Origin: UBA8231 sp036011085
GTDB taxonomy: Bacteria > Latescibacterota > UBA2968 > UBA8231
Reading direction: 5' to 3'
NCBI GenBank assembly: GCA_036011085.1
Contig: DASCMS010000044.1
Location: 158,819-222,818 of the forward strand
Length of the DNA: 64,000 nt
Positions 7,237 to 15,570 of the stretch are shown here, piece by piece (position 1 is the first letter of the stretch; each line of letters opens with the position of its first letter). The position numbers and the translations under genes are program-made. The notes below the pieces were generated by a model that was given only the letters and a program-made list of their open reading frames with translations, was not told the origin of the DNA and ran no database searches.

Positions 7237-9582
7237 CTACAGGTCCCAGCTCCAGTTGAACCCCAGTGACGGTAGCAGGCGGAACCAGTACTCCGGAGAT
7301 TGCCGCAGTCCACAGCTCTCCGGGGTCTCATCGGAGCACTGGAAGTTGTACTCATAGCCCGAGACGTTGCCATGGTCGTAGAGGTTGGTCACCTCGAAGA
7401 AGGCGTGGATCTCGCCGCCAAACACGCGAAAGGCGCGGTTGAGGCGGGCGTCGAGACGGTGGAAGGCGGGATAGGTTCGGCCGTTGGGTTCACCGAGCTC
7501 GGTGGTGAAGAAGCCGCCCGAATCCGATGTGCGCGTGAAGGCCAGGCTCTGCAAGGTGTAGGGCCAGCCGCTACGGTACTGCCACGCCAGATTGAGATGC
7601 CAGCGAAGGCTCGGACGGTAGTTGAGGTCGGCGTAGACGGTGTGGCGCTGATCGTAGCGACCGGGGATGTCCCGCTGGAAGGGGTAACTCTGATCGCCGA
7701 CGCCGAAAGCGCGGATGTCGTCGCGCACCTCGGCCAGGGCGTAGCTGAGCCACCAGGTGAATCGATCGTCGGCATCGCGCTTGAGATAGACCTCCAGTCC
7801 CCTCGATCGGCCACCGTCGAGGTCGAGACGGATGCGGTCGCCCTGCAGCTCCGGGAAGATCTCGATGTCGTCCAGCCAGTTGCGCCACTTGGGTTGACGC
7901 GAGGACAGCTGCTTGTCGTAGGCTTCGATCCGCAGGTGTATATCATCGTCGAGCAGGTGCTCGAGACCGACGACACGGTGTTCGGAGCGTTCCGCCGGCA
8001 GGAAGGTTGCCTGGCCCTCCTCCACCCGGAGCTGGTGAATTGCCTGGCTCTGATGATACCGTCCCCAGGCGGCGCGCAGGTGGGTCCGCGACCCCAGGGC
8101 ATAGACGAGACTGAGTCGCGGGCTGACCAGGCGATCGTCAGTGTGGTCGATGTCGTCGTAGCGCAGCCCGAGCTCGGCGGTCAGCTTCGGCGTCAGGCGG
8201 AGCCGATCGGCAGCGTACAACGAGAAGCTGGGCTGCGTCAGTTCGAGAGCGACGGCGGTAGTGTCCTGGTTGTCGAGCAACTCGCCGGTGGCATCCCGAT
8301 GCAGGAGACGCTGATCGCTCAGGTAGTCGTAGTAGCCGTCGAGGTGGCGCAGGTCGAAGCCCCACTTCAGGAAATGGTCGGGTGTGGCCTCCCAGCTCCA
8401 GTCCTGTCGCAGGGAGAGGATGTCGAAGTCACGTTCGTCCCGGATGACGAACTCCTGAACGCCGTCGTCGAAGTAGCCGACGCCGACGCGATCGGAGCTG
8501 ACCCGACCGGCAGACAGCGTTGTGCGACCCACCAGGGCCGGACTCAGGGTGGACGTCAGACTGAGCCATCCGTACGTGTTGCCGTAGCCGGTGTTCGATT
8601 CGTCGTCGTCATCCTCCATCAGATCGAAGTCGTCGCGGGAGCGCAACAGACTCGCCTGCAGGTGGTGGGCGCCGGTCAGTTCGTAGGTGTACTTGGCGAA
8701 CAGGTCGCTGTATCTGGGATCGATGTCCTCGTCCTCACCCATGAGGGCCAGCACGATGTCGAGGTATCCACGGCGGGCCGACACCAGCCAGGAGCTGCGT
8801 TCACCAGCACCCTCGAACTGCGCCCGCGTGTTCATCATGCTCAGGCCGATGGAGGCCCGGCGTTGCCCGGGCTCGGGGCTGCGGGAGCGCACATCGAAAA
8901 CCCCGCTGAGTCGATCGCCATATTCGGCGGAAAAGCCGCCGGTGAGCAGGTCGACGCTCTCGATCAGGCCGACGTCGACGATGCTGAGGGCGCCGCCGTT
9001 GATGTCCTTCAGATGGAACGGTTCGAACAGCTCGACGCCGTCGAGACGCACCAGGACCTCTTCCTGCTCGCCCCCACGGACGGTGAACTTGGCCGAGTAG
9101 TCGCTGCCGGCGACCCCCGGCAGGCGGGTGACGGCACGGAAGATGTCCTCACCGAACTGAGGTATGCTCTGAATCTCCTCCTCGCTCAGCACCTGGTGCG
9201 ACCCCCCGGCGTCGCCCATGATGGCGAAGCGGCCGGGTGTGACGGTGATCTCACGCAGGGAGATCACATCGACTGTGAGGTAGGCACGCAGCTGCAACGG
9301 CACGGCCTCCGTGATGTCGAATTCGGACTTCCACGGTGCATAACCGATGAGCCGGATCTCCACCGTCGCCGCACCGGTGGGCAGGACGAGGGAGAAACGA
9401 CCATCGTCGTCGCACACGGTGCCGCTGGCGCCGTCGCGCACGACGACGATGGCGCCCGGCAGGGGCAGCCCGGTGGATTCATCGAATACGCGGCCCTCGA
9501 TCCGACCCGTCTGCGCGGCCAGCGGTGACGTCAGCATGAGCAGAAGAAACGGGAGGAGGACCCTTGGTACGGTGAGCGGCAT
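7237..9582 (-). CDS. TonB-dependent outer-membrane receptor with carboxypeptidase-regulatory domain
   Basis: A 781-residue receptor starting MPLTVPRVLL, with a signal peptide cleaved near PLAAQ (about residue 24). A CarboxypepD_reg-like domain (about 27-105, GRIEGRVFDESTGLPLPGA) is followed by the plug (about 113-230, EEIQSIPQFGEDIFRAVTRLPGV) and a long beta-barrel with many aromatic girdle strands, ending in a terminal strand finishing SWDL. Such receptors import siderophores, oligosaccharides or cobalamin using TonB energy. It lacks a SusD partner nearby, so a SusCD-type glycan system is not indicated. The start at 9582 lies 8 bases after the ilvD stop; longer in-frame starts would overlap ilvD and lose the signal peptide. 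Substrate unknown. Confidence 0.88.
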   Translation of the reverse strand: MPLTVPRVLLPFLLLMLTSPLAAQTGRIEGRVFDESTGLPLPGAIVVVRDGASGTVCDDDGRFSLVLPTGAATVEIRLIGYAPWKSEFDITEAVPLQLRAYLTVDVISLREITVTPGRFAIMGDAGGSHQVLSEEEIQSIPQFGEDIFRAVTRLPGVAGSDYSAKFTVRGGEQEEVLVRLDGVELFEPFHLKDINGGALSIVDVGLIESVDLLTGGFSAEYGDRLSGVFDVRSRSPEPGQRRASIGLSMMNTRAQFEGAGERSSWLVSARRGYLDIVLALMGEDEDIDPRYSDLFAKYTYELTGAHHLQASLLRSRDDFDLMEDDDDESNTGYGNTYGWLSLTSTLSPALVGRTTLSAGRVSSDRVGVGYFDDGVQEFVIRDERDFDILSLRQDWSWEATPDHFLKWGFDLRHLDGYYDYLSDQRLLHRDATGELLDNQDTTAVALELTQPSFSLYAADRLRLTPKLTAELGLRYDDIDHTDDRLVSPRLSLVYALGSRTHLRAAWGRYHQSQAIHQLRVEEGQATFLPAERSEHRVVGLEHLLDDDIHLRIEAYDKQLSSRQPKWRNWLDDIEIFPELQGDRIRLDLDGGRSRGLEVYLKRDADDRFTWWLSYALAEVRDDIRAFGVGDQSYPFQRDIPGRYDQRHTVYADLNYRPSLRWHLNLAWQYRSGWPYTLQSLAFTRTSDSGGFFTTELGEPNGRTYPAFHRLDARLNRAFRVFGGEIHAFFEVTNLYDHGNVSGYEYNFQCSDETPESCGLRQSPEYWFRLLPSLGFNWSWDL

Positions 9583-9590
9583 CTGAATCT

Positions 9591-11453
9591 TCAGCGCTGC
9601 ACCTGGGTCACGTCGCGCACTGCGCCCCGGGAGGCACTGGTCGTCAGGGCCGCGTACGCCTGCAGCGCTGTAGAGACAGCCCGCGACCGCTTGCCCGGCT
9701 GCCACGCCTCAGCGCCGAGAGCCTCCATGCGCTCTCGGCGGGCTGACAGTTCTTCGGTCGACACCAACAATTCGACCTGGCGTTGCGGGATGTCGAAGCG
9801 GATCGTGTCTCCCTCTTCCACCAGACCGATGATCCCGCCCTCGGCGGCTTCGGGCGAAACGTGGCCGATGGACAGTCCGCTCGTGCCGCCCGAGAAACGG
9901 CCGTCCGTAAGCAGGGCGCAGCTCTTGCCGAGACCTTTCGACTTGATATAGGAAGTGGGGTAGAGCATCTCCTGCATTCCCGGTCCACCCTTGGGTCCCT
10001 CGTAGCGGATGACGATGACATCACCGGCGTTGACGCGGTTGGTGAGGATCGCTTCACAGGCCGCCTCCTGTGACTCGTAGATTCGAGCCGGCCCGGCGAA
10101 GACAAGGATCGATTCGTCCACGCCTGCCGTCTTCACGATGCAGCCGTCCTCGGCGATGTTGCCGAAGAGCACGGCGAGCCCGCCATCTTTCGAATAGGCA
10201 TGCTCGACCGATCGGATACAGCCGGCAGCCGCATCGGTGTCGGCCGCCTCGTGGTAGTTGCTCTGCGAGAAGGCCTCCTTCGTGCGCACCCTGCCAGGGG
10301 CGACGAGCGCGCGCTGCTCGGCGGCTTCGTCCGCGGTCCCCGAGCGAATGTCGTCAGCGGCGAGCAGGTCGCCGAGACTCCTGCCGGAGATGGTACGAGT
10401 GTCGGTGTGCACCAGCCCGGCGCGGGCCAGCTCACCCAGAATCGACGGAATGCCGCCAGCATGGGCGACGTCCTCCACGTGGAACTGCTGCGTCGCCGGC
10501 GCCACCTTGCAGATGCAGGGCACTTTGCGCGACAGGCGGTCGATGTCGGCCATGGTGAAGTCGACGCCGGCCTCCTCGGCCATGGCCAGAAGGTGCAGGA
10601 CCGTGTTGGTGGAGCCTCCCATGGCGATATCGAGGGTCATGGCGTTTTCGAAAGCTTCGAAGGTGGCCACGGAGCGCGGCAGTACGGAACGGTCGCCGTC
10701 GCGGTAGTAGGCCTGCGCCATCTCGACGATGCGGTGGCCAGCCTGCTCGAACAGTGACCAGCGCAACTCATGCGTCGCCAGCACGGTGCCGTTGCCCGGC
10801 AGAGCCAGGCCGATGGCCTCGTTCAGGCAGTTCATGCTGTTGGCGGTGAACATACCCGAACAGGAGCCGCACGTGGGACAGGCGGCGGACTCCATCTTCT
10901 CCAGGTCGGCGTCGGAGACATTGTCATCGCCGGCGGCGATCATCGAATCGATGAGGTCGAGCTTGGCAGGTCCCGTCTCCAGTTCTTCACGGCCGGCTTC
11001 CATGGGTCCGCCGGAGACGAAGATCGTCGGCAGGTTCAACCTCAGCGCCGCCATCTGCATGCCAGGGGTGATCTTGTCGCAGTTGGAGATGCAGATGAGG
11101 GCGTCGGCCGTGTGGGCGTTGACCATATACTCCACCGAGTCGGCGATGAGCTCGCGGCTGGGCAGGGAGTAGAGCATGCCGTCGTGTCCCATGGCGATGC
11201 CGTCGTCGATGGCGATGGTATTGAATTCGACGCCGTAGCCCCCGGCGGCATCGATGATCTGCTTGACCCGCTGACCGATGGGGTGCAGGTGCACGTGGCC
11301 GGGCACGAACTGGGTGAAGGAATTGGCGATAGCGATGACGGGTTTCTTGAAGTCCTCCGTCTTCATGCCGGTGGCACGCCACAGGGCACGGGCACCGGCC
11401 ATGCGCCGGCCTTCGGTGGAGGTGGCGCTGCGGAGGGGTATGGGGGTCGCCAT
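9591..11453 (-). CDS. ilvD: Dihydroxy-acid dehydratase
   Basis: A 620-residue enzyme closely resembling the E. coli type. It dehydrates 2,3-dihydroxy-3-methylbutanoate and its homologue to 2-keto acids in valine, leucine and isoleucine synthesis. Iron-sulfur cysteines are in CISNCDKITPGM (C121, C125) and ACPTCGSCSGMF (C192, C195, C198). Near residues 42-52 it reads IANSFTQFVPGH, lacking the extra cysteine of the plant-type 2Fe-2S enzymes, so a 4Fe-4S, oxygen-sensitive cluster is expected. Length matches the family. No other ilv or leu gene is in the window. It heads the long minus-strand run and is followed after 8 bases by the TonB receptor gene. Confidence 0.97.
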   Translation of the reverse strand: MATPIPLRSATSTEGRRMAGARALWRATGMKTEDFKKPVIAIANSFTQFVPGHVHLHPIGQRVKQIIDAAGGYGVEFNTIAIDDGIAMGHDGMLYSLPSRELIADSVEYMVNAHTADALICISNCDKITPGMQMAALRLNLPTIFVSGGPMEAGREELETGPAKLDLIDSMIAAGDDNVSDADLEKMESAACPTCGSCSGMFTANSMNCLNEAIGLALPGNGTVLATHELRWSLFEQAGHRIVEMAQAYYRDGDRSVLPRSVATFEAFENAMTLDIAMGGSTNTVLHLLAMAEEAGVDFTMADIDRLSRKVPCICKVAPATQQFHVEDVAHAGGIPSILGELARAGLVHTDTRTISGRSLGDLLAADDIRSGTADEAAEQRALVAPGRVRTKEAFSQSNYHEAADTDAAAGCIRSVEHAYSKDGGLAVLFGNIAEDGCIVKTAGVDESILVFAGPARIYESQEAACEAILTNRVNAGDVIVIRYEGPKGGPGMQEMLYPTSYIKSKGLGKSCALLTDGRFSGGTSGLSIGHVSPEAAEGGIIGLVEEGDTIRFDIPQRQVELLVSTEELSARRERMEALGAEAWQPGKRSRAVSTALQAYAALTTSASRGAVRDVTQVQR

Positions 11454-11671
11454 GGTCTGTTCCGTTGGGCGTGTGGTGGCTGAATGGGTGATGGCAGGAA
11501 GATACGGGTTGCAGCCGTCGTCTGGCAGGGGGACACCGTGTGCCCACTGCCGGTGGGCCTGAAGGGCACACTTCCGGAGTCCGGTGACCAGATGAAGGCA
11601 GCTCTGGCACGTTCACCAGGCCAGGGTCCGGGGCGCGACGGGTCCTGACGGCATCGACTATATTTTGAGTC

Positions 11672-12463
11672 ATGTGGCGCGCACAGTATTCATCCCTGAT
11701 CCTCGGGTTTCTTGCCTGCAGCCCGCAGACTGAGCCCGGGGCATCGGGTACGACGACACAGACCAGCGGCCGGGCCGCGCATGATCTGCTGACGGAGTAT
11801 CAGGAGAGCTTCCCGAAGTACATCCTCCGTGGCGACACAACGTCGGGCCTGTGTGTCGATATCCTGCACGAGATCGGGCGTGTCTCCGGACTGAGCATCG
11901 GCACAGCGACGCCAGCCTTCACCCCCTTCGCCCGTCTACAAAGGCATCTCGAGACAGGTCGGATCGACCTCTTCGTGGGATTCCGCAAAACGCCGGCCCG
12001 GGAGGCCCGCTACCGATTCCTCGAGCCGCCCGTCTATCGTGTCTCGACGGTTGTCGCCGCCCTGGCCGATGAAGAGCTGGAAGAGATCGGGGATCTCGAC
12101 GAACTGGCAGGGGAGCGGGTCATGATTCCGCACGGGAGCGCGACAGCGCAGCTGGTCAAGGCACAGCATCCTCTGCTCGAGGTCGATGAAGGGGGTGATA
12201 TCTTCGCCTGCCTGGAGAAACTCGTGCGCCGCCGGGGGCGTTTCGTCGTCTACCACGATCTGGGAGTCCTCGCCGCCAGCCGTCAGATGGGCCTGCAGGA
12301 ATCTGTGAAAGTCCTTCCCGGAACTTTCGGTGAGTACGAGCACTACGTGGCAGTCTCCTCTGCAGCTGACCCGGACAAGGTAGCCCGAGTTGCCGCCGCT
12401 CTTGCCGAGCTGGATCAGACGAAGGTTCTCGATCGGATCTCCAGGAGATACAAGACCCCGTGA
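11672..12463 (+). CDS. Solute-binding lipoprotein, family 3 (amino-acid-type periplasmic binding protein)
   Basis: A 263-residue protein with a short lipoprotein signal (lipobox FLAC, acylated C16) followed by a periplasmic binding protein domain of the SBP_bac_3 type: GLCVDILHEIGRVSG, RIDLFVGFRKTPAREARY and a VMIPHGSAT segment match its usual order. No ABC permease or ATPase gene is adjacent; instead the ATG of an OprP-like porin overlaps this gene's stop (TGATG). That suggests ligand sensing or delivery at the envelope rather than a classical ABC importer, and a sensor kinase follows two genes later. The ligand is unknown. Confidence 0.78.
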   Translation: MWRAQYSSLILGFLACSPQTEPGASGTTTQTSGRAAHDLLTEYQESFPKYILRGDTTSGLCVDILHEIGRVSGLSIGTATPAFTPFARLQRHLETGRIDLFVGFRKTPAREARYRFLEPPVYRVSTVVAALADEELEEIGDLDELAGERVMIPHGSATAQLVKAQHPLLEVDEGGDIFACLEKLVRRRGRFVVYHDLGVLAASRQMGLQESVKVLPGTFGEYEHYVAVSSAADPDKVARVAAALAELDQTKVLDRISRRYKTP

Positions 12464-13728
12464 TGCGCCAGCCACTCGAGGCCGTGCTCAGACCGCCACA
12501 GAAGGTCCGAGTGTGGGCTCGAGGTCATGTTGCGCTCCTATTGGCGACGCTCTGGCCGGCTTCGAGTCCGGCGCAGCTGGAGGAATCGACCCGTCCTCAC
12601 CATGGGGGTGTCCTCGTCTTCTCCTCCGCCAACAGCGCTCTTCAGTGGCGTCTCGACGGGCGGGTGCAGATCGACGGGGCGTATTATCTCGATCGTGAGA
12701 ACGACTGGAGCTCGGGCAGCGAAGTGAGGCGGGCGCGCTTCGGTGTACGAACGGTCCTCCACCATCGATGGCGGACCGAACTGGATGTGGATCTGAGCGA
12801 CGACGAGGTGCGCTTACGGGATGCTTGGATCGGGTGGCGCCGAGACCGTTTTCTCTGGCGGGTCGGTCACTTCAAGGAACCCTTCAGTCTCGACCGACTG
12901 ACGAGTTCGGCCAACCACACCTTCATGGAAAGTGCCCTGACGGATGCTCTGACCCCGGGCAGACACATAGGTCTCGGCGTGGAAGCCGATCGTGGCATCT
13001 GGTATCTGGCCGCCGGCGTTTTCGGGCAGGAAGCTCGGAGTACAGATGAAGACGCCGATGAGGCCGTGGGGCTTACAGGACGGCTTGTCGCCCATCCCAC
13101 GATCGGCGAGGGCACACTGGTTCATCTCGGTCTGGCAGTCACGCGGCGTACGCCCGATGCGGACAATGGATCGGCTGACCAGGTGCGCTTCCGAACTCAG
13201 CTGGAGACAGATGTGGAACGATCCTGGGTACTGTCGACGGGGCGGATCTCCCACGCTCGTCACCACCTGGCAGGTGGGTTGGAGACAGCTATTGCCAGGG
13301 GGCCGCTGCGTCTGCAGGCGGAATACATCGTGGCCCGTGTCCTGCGTCGCAGCCCTTTCGAGACGGCAGTGCTGGATGGTGCCTATGTGCAGGCTGCCTG
13401 GCTGCTCTCGGATGGGGTGACGCACAGATACGTGCCACTGGAAGCCGAGTTTGGCATGGCAACGCCATCCGAGGAGAAGCCCGCATGGGAGATCGCCTTG
13501 CGGCAGAGCTTCCTCGATCTCAACGACTTCGACGCCGAAGTCTTCGGTGGATCTGCTCGGAGTACGACCATTGCCTTGAACTACTATGCCAACCTGAATG
13601 TCCGCCTGCAGCTGAATGCTTCCCACGTGAACACGGATGAATTCGCCACGGGGGGCTCGCCTGTTGGCTCTCTCGTGGGAGATGACGAGTTTTCCTTCGT
13701 ACAGATGCGATGGCAGGCGCTTTTCTAG
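12463..13728 (+). CDS. Phosphate-selective porin O/P-like outer-membrane protein
   Basis: A 421-residue barrel protein. The ATG at 12463 shares its A with the stop codon of the preceding binding-protein gene. A signal peptide ends near SSPAQ (about residue 38). The body has the features of the OprP/OprO family: an early FRLDGRVQIDGAYY-like strand (here WRLDGRVQIDGAYYLD), VRRARFGVR, LRDAWIGWR and VGHFKEPFSLDRLTSS, then alternating strands and a C-terminal strand ending in RWQALF with terminal Phe. OprP-like porins pass anions such as phosphate or polyphosphate, but many members have other or unknown substrates. Its coupling with a binding lipoprotein suggests uptake of a specific solute. Confidence 0.85.
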   Translation: MRQPLEAVLRPPQKVRVWARGHVALLLATLWPASSPAQLEESTRPHHGGVLVFSSANSALQWRLDGRVQIDGAYYLDRENDWSSGSEVRRARFGVRTVLHHRWRTELDVDLSDDEVRLRDAWIGWRRDRFLWRVGHFKEPFSLDRLTSSANHTFMESALTDALTPGRHIGLGVEADRGIWYLAAGVFGQEARSTDEDADEAVGLTGRLVAHPTIGEGTLVHLGLAVTRRTPDADNGSADQVRFRTQLETDVERSWVLSTGRISHARHHLAGGLETAIARGPLRLQAEYIVARVLRRSPFETAVLDGAYVQAAWLLSDGVTHRYVPLEAEFGMATPSEEKPAWEIALRQSFLDLNDFDAEVFGGSARSTTIALNYYANLNVRLQLNASHVNTDEFATGGSPVGSLVGDDEFSFVQMRWQALF

Positions 13729-13748
13729 TGAGTGCGAAAGGAGGGACC

Positions 13749-14274
13749 ATGAGATTGCTGGTTTTATGCTGTCTGGTGTCCATCGGTTGCGGCTCGGACG
13801 ACGGTGAGGGACCGACGTCCCCGACTTCGGAGTCGCCGCGGGTGTTCGTCAACGAGTTGCTCGCATCCAACGACTCTGTCAACGTGGATCCGGATTTCGG
13901 TGAGGCCGCAGACTGGGTGGAACTCTACAACGCCGAGTCTGAACCGGTCGCCCTGGGTGGCATGTATCTGACTGACGATGCTGACGAGCCGACGAAGTGG
14001 TTGATTCCGGCGGGTGTGATGATCGACGCCGGTGGCTACCTTGGTGATCTACGCCGATGACGAAGACACCCTGATGACGGCGCTTCACACAAGCTTCAAA
14101 CTGGGCAAGAGCGGCGAGGTGGTGGGGCTGTATGACACCGACGACAGGGGAAACCGCACGATCGATCTGGTCGTTTTCGACGAGCAGACGACGGATGTGT
14201 CCTTCGGCCGCGAGTCCGATGGCGCCGAGGACTGGCAGCAGTTTGCCGAGCCGACTCCTGGCAGTTCGAACTAG
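13749..14274 (+). pseudogene. Lamin-tail-domain lipoprotein, interrupted by a one-base frameshift
   Basis: Two adjacent frames together encode one lamin tail domain (LTD) lipoprotein. The first part (from ATG 13749, lipoprotein signal with C14, then RVFVNELLASND and WVELYNAESEPVALGGMYLTDD) ends at GGYL and runs into a stop at 14058-14060. The second part continues the domain exactly in the +1 frame (VIYADDEDT, then LHTSFKLGKSGEVVGLYD) to 14274. Removing one G from the GG at 14043-14044 restores a single product of about 174 residues. LTD proteins are usually secreted surface proteins. The gene lies between the porin and a sensor kinase. It may be a real lesion or an assembly error. Confidence 0.75.
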
Positions 14275-14334
14275 TGCTCTGTTAGTGTCGTGAGGCGTCA
14301 TTTCTATCACTGGGTGATTGCCGCCATCGTGCCG

Positions 14335-14346
14335 CTCTCTCTCTCT
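14335..14346. repeat. (CT)6 dinucleotide repeat at the frameshift of the sensor kinase gene
   Basis: Six CT units lie between an upstream GTG-initiated frame encoding a hydrophobic segment and the main kinase frame. With five units the two frames fuse into one continuous membrane protein; with six they do not. The tract is short for classical phase variation but lies exactly at the point where the frame is lost. Confidence 0.7.
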
Positions 14347-14381
14347 TCATCTGGGGGTACGAGGAGTACACCGAGAGACAG

Positions 14382-15548
14382 GTGACCTCGCTGGTCGAGC
14401 ACCATGCGCGCTTCCTGGAAGGTCCGGTGTGGCACCTGAACCGGGCAGAGGCGGCGAGGGACCTCGAGCTGATCGCCAGCAGCGGACACTTCGGACGTCT
14501 GGCTCTCTTCCTCAACGACGGGAGCGTTTTCGCGGCCTTCGATCCACAACTCGAGGAGAGTGGGATCGAGAGGATTCTGAGACGATCTCACCTGATCCGG
14601 GAATCGCTCCACGTCCATCCCCTCTCAAGACACGGCGGGCAGATCGGACGTATCGAACTCACGTGGCTCAATCGCAACGTGTACGTCTACTTCTACGCGA
14701 TCTTCGTTATTGCTCTCGTCCTCAAAGTGGGTCAGTACTACCTGCGCCTGGTCGAGAATCGCCACTTGCTCGAGCATCGTGTCGAGGAGCGAACCGAGGA
14801 GCTGAGTCGCTCTGTGGCGCAGCTGCAGGAGGAAGTGGCCGAACGACTGCGGGCGGAGGAACGACTGGAGCATTCTCTAGAGGAGAAGGAGGTGCTCATC
14901 AAGGAGGTCCACCACCGGGTGAAGAACAACCTGCAGGTGATCTCCAGTATGCTCAGTCTGCAGGCGGGCTACATCGAGAATGATGAGGCAAGAGCCGCCT
15001 TCGCCGACGGGCGGGCACGCATCGAATCGATCGCGCAGATCCACGAACGGCTGTATCAAGCGGTCGACCTGTCCCGCATCGATGTGCCCGCTTACCTCGA
15101 GGCGCTGGCGAGCCGGATCTTCAATGCCCAGGCACACAGGGACGGGGTCGAACTGTCGACGGATATTGAGCCGGTGGCGTTGACCATGTCCCAGGCGGTG
15201 CCCTGTGGGCTCGTCCTCAACGAACTGCTGACCAACGCGTTGAAGCACGCCTTTCCCCATGGCGAAGGCCGTGTCTTCGTGTCACTGAAGAAGGTCCGCC
15301 GGGACCAGGCCTGCCTCAGCGTCTGTGACAATGGCCAGGGCATTCCGGAAGGTGTGGACATAAAGAGGGGCGAAACCCTCGGCGTGCTCCTGGTCTCATC
15401 CCTGGCCAAGACGCTGCATGGCCAGCTCGACGTGACCCAAAATGGCGGAACAACGGTGTGTGTCACGATGCCCCTGAGCGCTGAAGTTGACCTCGGGGCC
15501 AGAGGCGGCGCTGTTCCGGAGTCTGATCGCGCCCCTGGCCGGGCGTGA
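14382..15548 (+). CDS. HisKA_2-type sensor histidine kinase (N-terminal transmembrane segment out of frame)
   Basis: The 388-residue frame from GTG 14382 encodes an extracytoplasmic sensor part (1-98), one membrane segment (about 101-121), a coiled coil (125-170), a HisKA_2 dimerisation domain with EVHHRVKNNLQ (H177/H178 the phosphoacceptor), and an HATPase with the N box NELLTNALKHA (280-290) and DNGQG (316-320). Upstream, GTG 14290 opens a frame encoding the expected first membrane helix (HWVIAAIVPLSL), which would continue into LFIWGYEEYTERQV of this frame if one CT were removed from the repeat at 14335-14346. The intact gene would thus be 14290-15548. No response regulator gene adjoins it. 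It presumably senses something handled by the binding protein and porin encoded upstream. Confidence 0.85.
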   Translation: MTSLVEHHARFLEGPVWHLNRAEAARDLELIASSGHFGRLALFLNDGSVFAAFDPQLEESGIERILRRSHLIRESLHVHPLSRHGGQIGRIELTWLNRNVYVYFYAIFVIALVLKVGQYYLRLVENRHLLEHRVEERTEELSRSVAQLQEEVAERLRAEERLEHSLEEKEVLIKEVHHRVKNNLQVISSMLSLQAGYIENDEARAAFADGRARIESIAQIHERLYQAVDLSRIDVPAYLEALASRIFNAQAHRDGVELSTDIEPVALTMSQAVPCGLVLNELLTNALKHAFPHGEGRVFVSLKKVRRDQACLSVCDNGQGIPEGVDIKRGETLGVLLVSSLAKTLHGQLDVTQNGGTTVCVTMPLSAEVDLGARGGAVPESDRAPGRA

Positions 15549-15570
15549 GCCTCAGGAAAGGAACCGAAAC

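Noticed and set aside
7300..9528. Plus-strand open frame of over 700 codons opposite the TonB receptor
   Set aside because: The receptor has a signal peptide, plug and barrel motifs on the minus strand; the antisense frame is low in hydrophobic pattern and unlike any family.
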